In this document: one piece after another, positions 53,264 through 64,000 of the stretch | How the letters are laid out: each line of letters starts with the position of its first letter | How positions within the stretch are numbered: position 1 is the stretch's first letter | Origin: Burkholderiales bacterium | GTDB lineage: Bacteria > Pseudomonadota > Gammaproteobacteria > Burkholderiales > SG8-41 | DNA: 64,000 bases | Assembly (NCBI GenBank): GCA_030683105.1 | Contig: JAUXMZ010000035.1 | Coordinates: 1 to 64,000, forward strand | Direction of reading: 5' to 3' | Position numbers and translations under genes: made by a program | The notes under the pieces: generated by a model | What the model saw: the letters and a program-made list of their open reading frames with translations, nothing else | The model's database searches: none | What the model was told of the DNA's origin: nothing

Positions 53264-54634
53264 ATGGCGATCAATGTCGTAATTCTTGCTGCCGGTCAGG
53301 GCAAGCGCATGTATTCGCGCCGGCCCAAGGTGCTGCACGAGCTGGCCGGGCGGCCGCTCATTGCGCATGTGATCGAGACGGCGCGCGCCCTGGGCGCCGG
53401 GCGTATCTGCGTGGTCTACGGTCATGGTGGAGAGCAAGTACCGCAGACGATGAAATCGCCCGATATAGTGTTCGCCAGACAGGAACCTCAACTCGGAACC
53501 GGCCACGCTTTGCAGCAGGCGCTGCCGCATCTAAGTGCGGCCGCCACGACTCTGGTCCTTTATGGGGATGTTCCGCTGGTACGGCCGGAGACGTTGGGGG
53601 CCATGCTGGACCGCACCAAGGGAGTCGTAGTGCTGACCGCCGAACTTGACGAGCCCACCGGATACGGTCGCATCGTGCGCGATAAAACGGACCGTGTAAC
53701 CAAAATCGTGGAAGAAAAAGATGCCAGCAAAGCCGAGCGGAAAATCCGCGAAGTCAATACCGGCATCATGGCGCTGCCGACCCGGAAAATCGCCGGCTGG
53801 CTGGGTAAACTAAAGAATCACAATTCGCAGGGCGAGTACTATCTGACCGACATCGTGGCGCTGGCGCTGGCCGATGGCGTTGCGGTCAAGACCACCAAGA
53901 CGCGCGAGGCGTGGGAGATGATGGGGGTCAACAGCAAGACGCAACTGGCGCAGCTTGAGCGTCTTTATCAGGCGCAGGCCGCGAACCGCCTGCTCGAGCA
54001 GGGCGTATCACTGGCCGATCCGCTGCGGCTGGATGTGCGCGGCCAGCTCACGTGCGGCACTGATGTGCGCATCGATATCAACTGCGTATTAGAAGGCAAG
54101 GTCACGCTGGGCGCGGACGTTGAAATCGGCGCTAACTGCGTACTGAGGAATGTCGAAATCGGCGCCGGCACGCGCATCGAGCCGTTCACGCATATCGACG
54201 AAGCAGTGATAGGCGCAGGCTGTCGCGTTGGCCCCTACGCCCGCATACGCCCTGGAACGCGATTGGGCGAGGATGTGCACATCGGCAATTTTGTCGAGGT
54301 CAAAAACAGCGAGGTTGCCGCGCACTCCAAGGCCAATCATCTCGCCTATGTCGGCGATAGTACGGTGGGACGCAATGTCAATATCGGTGCCGGGACCATC
54401 ACCTGCAATTACGATGGCGCCAACAAGCACCGCACGGTGATAGAGGACGATGTGCACATAGGCTCGGACGTGCAGCTGGTTGCGCCGGTCACCATCGGCA
54501 AGGGCGCCACCATAGGCGCGGGTGCAACCATCACTAAGGATGCGCCGCCAGGGAAGCTTACGTTTACCAAAGCAGAGCAGGTCACCAAGCCGGGCTGGCA
54601 GCGGCCGCAAAAGAAAGTGAGGAGTGAGAAGTGA
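53264..54634 (+). CDS. glmU: Bifunctional GlmU, UDP-GlcNAc synthesis
   Basis: Acetylates glucosamine-1-phosphate and then makes UDP-GlcNAc for peptidoglycan and LPS, 456 residues. The N-terminal pyrophosphorylase has [18 protein letters not shown] (about 8-25). The C-terminal left-handed beta helix of hexapeptide repeats runs from about 250 and includes the acetyltransferase stretch [19 protein letters not shown]. The final residues VRSEK are encoded by the heptamer array at 54617, so the natural C-terminus has apparently been replaced or extended by repeat sequence. Confidence 0.96.
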   Translation: MAINVVILAAGQGKRMYSRRPKVLHELAGRPLIAHVIETARALGAGRICVVYGHGGEQVPQTMKSPDIVFARQEPQLGTGHALQQALPHLSAAATTLVLYGDVPLVRPETLGAMLDRTKGVVVLTAELDEPTGYGRIVRDKTDRVTKIVEEKDASKAERKIREVNTGIMALPTRKIAGWLGKLKNHNSQGEYYLTDIVALALADGVAVKTTKTREAWEMMGVNSKTQLAQLERLYQAQAANRLLEQGVSLADPLRLDVRGQLTCGTDVRIDINCVLEGKVTLGADVEIGANCVLRNVEIGAGTRIEPFTHIDEAVIGAGCRVGPYARIRPGTRLGEDVHIGNFVEVKNSEVAAHSKANHLAYVGDSTVGRNVNIGAGTITCNYDGANKHRTVIEDDVHIGSDVQLVAPVTIGKGATIGAGATITKDAPPGKLTFTKAEQVTKPGWQRPQKKVRSEK

Positions 54635-54759
54635 GGAGTAAGGTGTTGAAAACAGGGCTATTGGGGTGGACTGTATGTGAAGAGACAGTGAAATCTGTCT
54701 ACTTTCCCGTTGCGATGGTTTTCTGCCTCACGCCTCTCCCTTCTCCCCTCTCCCCTCAC
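54617..54759. repeat. Inverted pair of heptamer arrays between glmU and glmS
   Basis: GTGAGGA/GTGAGAA/GTGAGGA/GTAAGGT at 54617-54644 starts inside the last codons of glmU. TCTCCCT/TCTCCCC/TCTCCCC plus TCAC lies at 54735-54759, close to the reverse complement of the left array, about 90 bp away and 11 bp before glmS. The sequence between has no gene. Confidence 0.75.
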
Positions 54760-54770
54760 GAGGTCTTAGC

Positions 54771-56606
<1,836 letters not shown>

Positions 56607-56614
56607 GCGCGGCG

Positions 56615-57397
56615 TCAGGACCCGTGCCCGCGTCTGGGCTTGTGCGGCGCCCTGCTAAAAAGCCGGTCATATATCCAGTTCGGCAGCATATGCAACAAGC
56701 TCGCAACCCATGCCATCTGCCAGGGGAACACTGCATATGACTTTCTGCGCCGGATTATGGAAACGATTTTACGCGCCGCCGCCTCGGCACTCATAATGAA
56801 CGGCATCGGATACGGATTGTTTTCGGTCATGGGCGTGGCAATGTAGCCGGGACAAACGGTGATGACCTGCACGCCATCGCGTTTTAATTCGACACGCAGG
56901 CTTTCAAGATAAGAAATCGCCGCGGATTTGGACGCGGAATAAGCCGCGGCCCCGGGGAGCCCGCGATATCCTGCCACGCTGGCGATTCCGACCAGCACCC
57001 CGCTGCGTTTTTCGCGCATCGCGGCCAGGAACGGCTGAAAGGTATTGACCATCCCCATGACGTTGATATCAAGGGTGGCCTGGAACGCCGGCAGGTCTTC
57101 GGCGTATTGCGTAAGCGTGCCCTGGCTTACGCCGGCGTTGGCGATCACGACATCGGGACAGCCAAAGCGTGTCATGAAATCTGCCGCGGCGCGTTGTAGC
57201 GCCGCCGCATCGCGCACGTCAAGGGGATAAACAGAGCACTGGCAATCGAGCCGCGCAGCAAGCGCCAGGAGCGCGGATTCACGGCGGGCGATCAAACCCA
57301 GGCGCGCTTCAGGGGCGGCGTAAGCGCTGGCAAGTGCGGTGCCGATACCGCTGGACGCGCCGGTGATGATGATTTGTTTCGGAGCAGGCTGGGCCAT
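56615..57397 (-). CDS. Short-chain dehydrogenase/reductase
   Basis: Classical SDR of 260 residues. The cofactor motif TGASSGIG is at 12-19, NAG at 87-89, and the catalytic set is S140, Y153 and K157 (YSASK). R38/R39 (IARRES) at the end of the second strand suggests NADPH. The C-terminal 40 residues are hydrophobic then basic (WQMAWVASLLHMLPNWIYDRL), consistent with membrane association. Substrate unknown; such enzymes act on lipids, sugars or ketones. It is convergent with glmS and 100 bp downstream of dsbA. Confidence 0.9.
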   Translation of the reverse strand: MAQPAPKQIIITGASSGIGTALASAYAAPEARLGLIARRESALLALAARLDCQCSVYPLDVRDAAALQRAAADFMTRFGCPDVVIANAGVSQGTLTQYAEDLPAFQATLDINVMGMVNTFQPFLAAMREKRSGVLVGIASVAGYRGLPGAAAYSASKSAAISYLESLRVELKRDGVQVITVCPGYIATPMTENNPYPMPFIMSAEAAARKIVSIIRRRKSYAVFPWQMAWVASLLHMLPNWIYDRLFSRAPHKPRRGHGS

Positions 57398-57497
57398 GTG
57401 AGTATGAGCCGAGACCCGAAGGACCGGTGGGCAGTCGCTATTTGCCGCTGCGTTGCTGGCGGGCCATCCGCACCAGATCTTCGAGGATAGGGATGAT

Positions 57498-58163
57498 CTA
57501 TTTGCTGGCGCGAGTTTTGCGCGCCTGCGCGATCAGTTGATCGACCACCTGGAAAAAGCGGTCATAGTCTATGCTACGGTCAGCCTTCAGGGTCATCGAC
57601 GGTGCGGTCAGGTATTTGCCGTCGATGGTCAGTGCCGGTGTGCCCGGGATATCGTAGTTTCGCGTCATGTCGATCGAGCGCTGGGCACGGCCTTGCACGG
57701 AGAACGAGTTGTAGGTATCGATGAATTTTTGCTTGTCCACCCCTTTATCGGCAACCCAGTCGAACAGGACCTTGGGTTCCTGGAGACGGGCTTTCTGTAC
57801 GTGGATTGCAGCGAACACGTCATGGTGCAGCTTTTCGGTCAAGCCCATCGCGTCTATGGCGTAGAACGCCTTGGTGAGCGGTACCCAGGAATCCTGGAAT
57901 ACGGCGGGTACGCGTTTGAATTCGACGTCGGCGGGCTTGCTCTTGAGCCAGGCTTTCAGCGAGGGTTGCAGGGTGTTGCAGTGGGGGCAGCCGTACCAGA
58001 AAAACTCGAGGACTTCCACTTTAGCGCCGCTGTCGGTGGGCTGCGGGGGGGAGATCGGCCGGTAATCCTTGCCCGCGACGAGTTGGGCTGCAGCACCGCC
58101 GGCCAGGCTAAACAAGAACACGGCCGCCGCGGCGTAGGCGATAAATCGGGTAATTTGGCGCAT
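57498..58163 (-). CDS. dsbA: Periplasmic thiol:disulfide oxidoreductase DsbA
   Basis: Introduces disulfides into exported proteins, 221 residues. Signal peptide about 1-26 (FIAYAAAAVFLFSLAGGAAA), thioredoxin-fold active site C59-P-H-C62 in FFWYGCPHC, a helical insertion, and the cis-Pro loop GTPALTIDG. It follows the SPOR-domain gene by 23 bp. The reading frame after the TAG stop continues for 19 more codons (57497-57441) to another stop and resembles a second DsbA C-terminal helix. Confidence 0.95.
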   Translation of the reverse strand: MRQITRFIAYAAAAVFLFSLAGGAAAQLVAGKDYRPISPPQPTDSGAKVEVLEFFWYGCPHCNTLQPSLKAWLKSKPADVEFKRVPAVFQDSWVPLTKAFYAIDAMGLTEKLHHDVFAAIHVQKARLQEPKVLFDWVADKGVDKQKFIDTYNSFSVQGRAQRSIDMTRNYDIPGTPALTIDGKYLTAPSMTLKADRSIDYDRFFQVVDQLIAQARKTRASK

Positions 58164-58186
58164 TTTTTCTCCGTGAGTGGGTGGGC

Positions 58187-58768
58187 TTATTCGCGGACTT
58201 TAATCAGCGTTGTATCAACACCGTTCTGTTTGAGAGTGTCCCGGGCTCGATTGAGTTCCTCGACATTCGTGTATGGCCCTATCCTTACGCGGTGCCATAC
58301 CCCCTTATCGGGAAGCGTCGTGGTCTGGATGCTGGCTTCTATTCCTAGGAGTGCGAGCCGCGCCTTGAGATTGTCGGCGTCGGGCGCATTTGGAAAAGCA
58401 CCCGCCTGCAGAAAAAAGGCCTCTTTGGCGGCAGTGGACTGTTTTTGTGCCTCCTTAAGCTGCTGATCAGTCGCGGGCTCTTCGCGGCCGGGCAGGATTT
58501 TGTAGAAATCGAACCGGGGTTTGGCATCCAGAACTGGGGCCGCCTTGTCTTCGCCCTTCGGCGCCGCTGGCACGCTGGGTTTGGGGGGCTCGTTTTTGGC
58601 GGTTGGCGCGCTGCGCAGAAACGGGCTCGGCATCTTGTTGATATACCACGCAGCACCCAGCGCAATGCCCAGGCCGAGTAGTAATCCGACCAGAATCCCC
58701 AGCAGAAATGAACTCCCGCTTCTGCGTTCGCTGCTTTTGCGCTCCGGGCGCTTATAGTCTTTGCTCAT
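58187..58768 (-). CDS. SPOR-domain membrane protein (FtsN-like architecture)
   Basis: Bitopic inner-membrane protein of 193 residues: a basic cytoplasmic head (about 1-18), one transmembrane helix (about 20-43, Gly/Leu-rich), a Pro/Lys-rich linker, and a C-terminal SPOR domain (about 118-192, FFLQAGAFPNAPDADNLKAR to VRIGPYTNVEELNRA) that binds denuded septal glycan. Its place directly after argS is where ftsN-like genes lie in many proteobacteria. Whether it is the true FtsN cannot be decided from sequence. Confidence 0.92.
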   Translation of the reverse strand: MSKDYKRPERKSSERRSGSSFLLGILVGLLLGLGIALGAAWYINKMPSPFLRSAPTAKNEPPKPSVPAAPKGEDKAAPVLDAKPRFDFYKILPGREEPATDQQLKEAQKQSTAAKEAFFLQAGAFPNAPDADNLKARLALLGIEASIQTTTLPDKGVWHRVRIGPYTNVEELNRARDTLKQNGVDTTLIKVRE

Positions 58769-58779
58769 ATCTGGGTATC

Positions 58780-60525
58780 TTACATTTTTTCAGGCGCGGA
58801 AACACCCAGCAGCATAAGACCATTGTGCAGTGTCTGGCGCACCGCGGTTACCAGCGCCAGCCGCGCCAGCCGCACCGGCTCATCGTCCACCAGCACTCGC
58901 GTCGAGTTGTAGTAACTGTGGAATTCTCCCGCAAGATCCTTGAGGAAAAAGGCGATCACATGCGGCGCAAGATCGCGCACCGCCACGACTAGAACCTCCG
59001 GGTATTCAATCAGCCGCTGCAGCAGCAACAGCTCATGTTCGGAGGCAAGGGCCGAAGGATCAACAGTCGCGAGCGTCGCCGGATCGCCACCCCACTGCTC
59101 GAGCACGCTGCAGACCCGGGCATGGGCGTACTGGATGTAATAAACAGGATTTTCGTTGCTTTGTGATTTGGCCAGATCGAGGTCGAAGTCGAGATGCTGG
59201 TCGCCTTTGCGCAGCACGTAGAAAAAGCGTGCCGCGTCGTTGCCGACCTCGCGCCGCAGCTCCCGCAGCGTCACGAATTCGCCGGAGCGGGTCGACATCG
59301 ATACTTTCTGGCCATTGCGGTAGAGCACGGCGAATTGCACCAACGCCACCGTCAACCTTTTCTTGTCGAGACCGAGCGCTTCGAGCGCGCCTTCGACGCG
59401 GGGGATATAGCCATGATGATCGGCGCCCCAGACGTCTATGATGAGATCGAAACCGCGCTCGAATTTATTCAGGTGATAGGCGATATCCGAGGCAAAATAG
59501 GTATATTGACCATTCTCGCGCTGGACCACGCGGTCCTTCTCGTCGCCGAAATGCGATGAGCGAAACCACCTGGCGCCGTCCTGCAGGTAAACGTGACCGT
59601 GCTCCTCGAGCTTCGCAACGGCGCGCTCGACCAGGCCCGAATCATAGAGCGTGCGCTCGGAGAACCAGTGATCAAAGCCGACGCCGAATTCCGTCAGATC
59701 ATCGCGGCAGTCGGCCAGCTGCTCATTGAGCGCATGGCCGTGTATGTATTCGTAATCACCGCCAAGAAGTTTTTTGGCGTTGGCGATCAAGGCGTCGAGG
59801 TGCGCTTCGGCATCAGCCGCGACATCCGGTACCCCTGCAAGCACTTGCGTGACGGGACGGACATAATGCCGTTCGTGTGCGGCAAATATCTGGCGCGCCA
59901 TATCGCGCACATACTCCCCCTGATACGCATTGGGCGGAAACGGCGCGGTTTCGCCGGCAATCTCCAGATAGCGCAGCCAGGTCGATAACGCCAGGATATC
60001 CATCTGCCGGCCGGCGTCGTTGACGTAGTATTCGCGCGCGACATCGAAACCCGCGGCGGCAAGCACATTGGCCAGACTCGCCCCAAAAGCCGCGCCGCGG
60101 CCATGCCCGACATGCAGCGGGCCGGTCGGGTTGGCCGAGACAAATTCGATCTGGATTTTCTTGTTGGCGCCCAGATTGTTCTGGCCGTACGCCTGCCGCA
60201 GACCCAGGATCTGGTTAACGATGCTTTGCTTGAACGAGCGCTTGAGAAAAAGATTGATGAATCCGGCACCGGCAATTTCGGCTTTTTCCAGGCAAGGCGA
60301 GGCAGGCAGTGCGGCGATCAGCCTGACGGCGATGTCACGCGGAGCGCATTTCAGGGACTTGGCGAGTTGCAGCGCAACGTTGCAGGCATAATCCCCGTGC
60401 TGCGCGAGCTTCGGGTGCTCGAGGACGATACTCACGCCAACCGCCTCCGGCGCGACGCTTTCGAGCGCGCGGGAGAGCAGTTCTGCGATGTGCGCTCTTG
60501 CGTCTGTAGGTAATGCTGAGGTCAT
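58780..60525 (-). CDS. argS: Arginyl-tRNA synthetase
   Basis: Class I synthetase charging tRNA-Arg, 581 residues. The HIGH motif is HVGH at 138-141 (ANPTGPLHVGHGRG). The KMSKS loop is replaced by VSMSTRSGE, as usual for ArgRS. The N-terminal tRNA-recognition domain and the C-terminal anticodon-binding helical bundle are complete. It sits 115 bp downstream of priA. Confidence 0.97.
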   Translation of the reverse strand: MTSALPTDARAHIAELLSRALESVAPEAVGVSIVLEHPKLAQHGDYACNVALQLAKSLKCAPRDIAVRLIAALPASPCLEKAEIAGAGFINLFLKRSFKQSIVNQILGLRQAYGQNNLGANKKIQIEFVSANPTGPLHVGHGRGAAFGASLANVLAAAGFDVAREYYVNDAGRQMDILALSTWLRYLEIAGETAPFPPNAYQGEYVRDMARQIFAAHERHYVRPVTQVLAGVPDVAADAEAHLDALIANAKKLLGGDYEYIHGHALNEQLADCRDDLTEFGVGFDHWFSERTLYDSGLVERAVAKLEEHGHVYLQDGARWFRSSHFGDEKDRVVQRENGQYTYFASDIAYHLNKFERGFDLIIDVWGADHHGYIPRVEGALEALGLDKKRLTVALVQFAVLYRNGQKVSMSTRSGEFVTLRELRREVGNDAARFFYVLRKGDQHLDFDLDLAKSQSNENPVYYIQYAHARVCSVLEQWGGDPATLATVDPSALASEHELLLLQRLIEYPEVLVVAVRDLAPHVIAFFLKDLAGEFHSYYNSTRVLVDDEPVRLARLALVTAVRQTLHNGLMLLGVSAPEKM

Positions 60526-60640
60526 GAGTTTTGCCGCCTTGCCCGGCCTCTCAGCAAGGGCTGAAGGTGATTCGGAGCAGGTATGGAAAGTGATTGAAAA
60601 GGCGTGATTTTATCATGACGGCCCGCACTTGAATGCGGCT

Positions 60641-62827
<2,187 letters not shown>

Positions 62828-62924
62828 CTGCCTGCCAGAGGGAAATGCAGAAAGTTACCGTAAATGGCTCGCGCCGATTCTGTAAACCCGCGGCAACCGG
62901 TTTATATGCTTAACAATTTTCCTG

Positions 62925-62948
62925 TTATTCACATTGTCTTGTGGATAA
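62925..62948. promoter_or_regulatory. Opposed pair of DnaA boxes
   Basis: TTATTCACA (62925-62933, plus strand) and TTATCCACA (62948-62940, minus strand) both match TTATNCACA fully and face each other across six bases. They lie about 100 bp upstream of the priA start in AT-rich sequence. Confidence 0.6.
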
Positions 62949-63149
62949 TTTGGTTGATAAAGGCGCCCTGGCTTCAGAATAGCAACAGGGGCGGCCCCAG
63001 ACTAGATGCGATGCGCCAGGAACGCGATAGATTATTTCAATAATAACAATTACTTAGAGTTTGGCGTTTGTCGAGGCATGCCATCTCTCTGGCGGAACGC
63101 TGGCAAGGCCTTGTTGTGTATAAGTTTCCTGAGCCGGCGCCTGCCGAAG

Positions 63150-63165
63150 CCGGGCGTGGGCCCGG
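63150..63165 (-). other. GC-rich hairpin directly after hemE
   Basis: CCGGGC-CCAC-GCCCGG on the minus strand is a perfect 6-bp stem beginning at the base after the hemE stop codon. No T-run follows, so it may protect the 3' end or help Rho-dependent termination and is not an intrinsic terminator. Confidence 0.5.
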
Positions 63166-64000
63166 TCAGTGATGAGCCCGGCTCAACTCGTGTACCGCAT
63201 CGACCAGCGTCGCAACGTGCTCCGGCGGCGTAAACTGCGAGATGCCATGTCCCAGATTAAAGATATGTCCGCTGCCGTGACCATAGGCGTCGAGAACCTG
63301 CTGTACCTGCCCGCGGATGATTGCCGGCTCGGCAAACAGGACGGCAGGATCAAGATTGCCCTGTAACGCAACGCGGTCACCCACGCGCCGCCGGGCAGCA
63401 CCGATATTCACGGTCCAGTCCAGCCCCACGCCGTCGCAGCCTATGGCAGCAATATCCTCCAGCCACAGGCCGCCACCCTTGGTAAATACGATGCTGGGGA
63501 TGATCGCGCCATCGTGCTCGCGCTTGAGACCGGCAATGATGCGTTGCAGATAGGCCAGAGAAAACTCGCGATACGCGGCATCGGCAAGCGCGCCGCCCCA
63601 GGTATCGAAAATCATCACAGCCTGAGCACCGGCCTCGATCTGCGCGTTCAGGTAATCGATCACGGCACGGCTATTAATATCGAGGATATGGTGTAATAGC
63701 GCCGGCTGCTGGTAGAGCATGGTTTTGACAAGGCGAAAGTCAGCGCTCGCTCCACCTTCTATCATATAGCAGGCAAGCGTGAATGGGCTTCCTGAAAAGC
63801 CGATGAGAGGCACTTCGTCGGCCAGTGCACGCCGGATCTGGGACACGGCATCAATCACATAACGCAGATGTACAGAGGGGTCGGGAACGCGCAAATTGCG
63901 GATTTCCCACTCTTCACGCAAAGGTCGCTCGAATTTCGGGCCTTCGCCATCGGCAAAATAAAGGCCCAGGCCCATGGCGTCGGGGATGGTCAGGATGTCG
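63166..64000 (-). CDS. hemE: Uroporphyrinogen decarboxylase, 5' end cut by window edge
   Basis: Decarboxylates uroporphyrinogen III to coproporphyrinogen III in haem synthesis. The 278 visible residues begin inside the conserved segment [15 protein letters not shown] and continue to the natural stop. [25 protein letters not shown] and [11 protein letters not shown] are family motifs. About 80 N-terminal residues, including the invariant PVWLMRQAGR region, would lie beyond the right edge. Confidence 0.97.
   Translation of the reverse strand, partial: DILTIPDAMGLGLYFADGEGPKFERPLREEWEIRNLRVPDPSVHLRYVIDAVSQIRRALADEVPLIGFSGSPFTLACYMIEGGASADFRLVKTMLYQQPALLHHILDINSRAVIDYLNAQIEAGAQAVMIFDTWGGALADAAYREFSLAYLQRIIAGLKREHDGAIIPSIVFTKGGGLWLEDIAAIGCDGVGLDWTVNIGAARRRVGDRVALQGNLDPAVLFAEPAIIRGQVQQVLDAYGHGSGHIFNLGHGISQFTPPEHVATLVDAVHELSRAHH

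Larger units (their letters stand above)
62828..63165. other. hemE-priA spacer
   Basis: This 338-bp gene-free interval separates hemE from priA. It contains a hairpin just after the hemE stop, an AT-rich part around 62900-62960 with two perfect DnaA boxes, and the priA promoter region. I see no gene in it: open frames here lack ribosome sites and family resemblance. Confidence 0.6.

Noticed and set aside
54660-54770. glmS ribozyme or riboswitch upstream of glmS
   Set aside because: The spacer consists mainly of repeat arrays with no ribozyme core; these ribozymes are not expected in proteobacteria.

Overview
The window looks like chromosomal DNA from a Calvin-cycle betaproteobacterium (Burkholderiales/Nitrosomonadales-like), with fairly high G+C and tight gene packing. 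The evidence is a red-type (form IC-like) RuBisCO with CbbX and a divergent CbbR, a Bug-type tripartite tricarboxylate receptor, the fmt-rsmB-DUF4390-ntrY-ntrX block, an origin-proximal rpmH/dnaA region, and one full atp operon. I saw no rRNA, tRNA, CRISPR array, insertion sequence or prophage.

Layout. 1-3.6 kb: small catabolic/accessory genes on the minus strand (Bug solute receptor beside a decayed Bug paralogue, a cupin protein, an amidohydrolase). 3.7-18 kb: a minus-strand carbon-fixation cluster in the order cbbL, cbbS, cbbX, fbp, prkB, class II fba, tkt, gap, pgk, pyk, class I fbaB, CobW-family GTPase, with cbbR divergent at 18.1 kb. This covers CO2 fixation, much of the RuBP-regeneration limb and the exit to pyruvate. 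19-26 kb: ntrX/ntrY two-component system, DUF4390, rsmB, fmt and def. 26-31 kb: LysM protein, dprA and a topoisomerase III-like topB. 31-37 kb: gyrB, dnaN and dnaA leftward, rpmH and rnpA rightward, with DnaA boxes between dnaN and dnaA (candidate oriC). 37-45 kb: yidC, mnmE, mnmG, rsmG, parA and parB, with two parS sites between mnmE and mnmG. 44.8-51.7 kb: atpIBEFHAGDC with a strong candidate promoter and a textbook terminator. 51.7-56.6 kb: glpD, glmU, glmS. 56.6-64 kb, minus strand: an SDR oxidoreductase, dsbA, a SPOR protein, argS, priA, and hemE cut by the right edge.

Genes diverge from the dnaA/rpmH interval (gyrB-dnaN-dnaA leftward, rpmH to glmS rightward), as expected at a replication origin, and parAB with parS supports this. 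The window is largely core genome and I did not find a convincing new multi-gene system. The more unusual signals are small: a 60-bp in-frame ghost copy of transketolase in the tkt-gap spacer, a collapsed Bug paralogue, heptamer tandem arrays placed as inverted pairs in several spacers, an NtrX whose AAA+ motifs have decayed, a C9 tract directly before cbbR, a close opposed pair of perfect DnaA boxes between priA and hemE, and a possible frame disruption at the start of rnpA.
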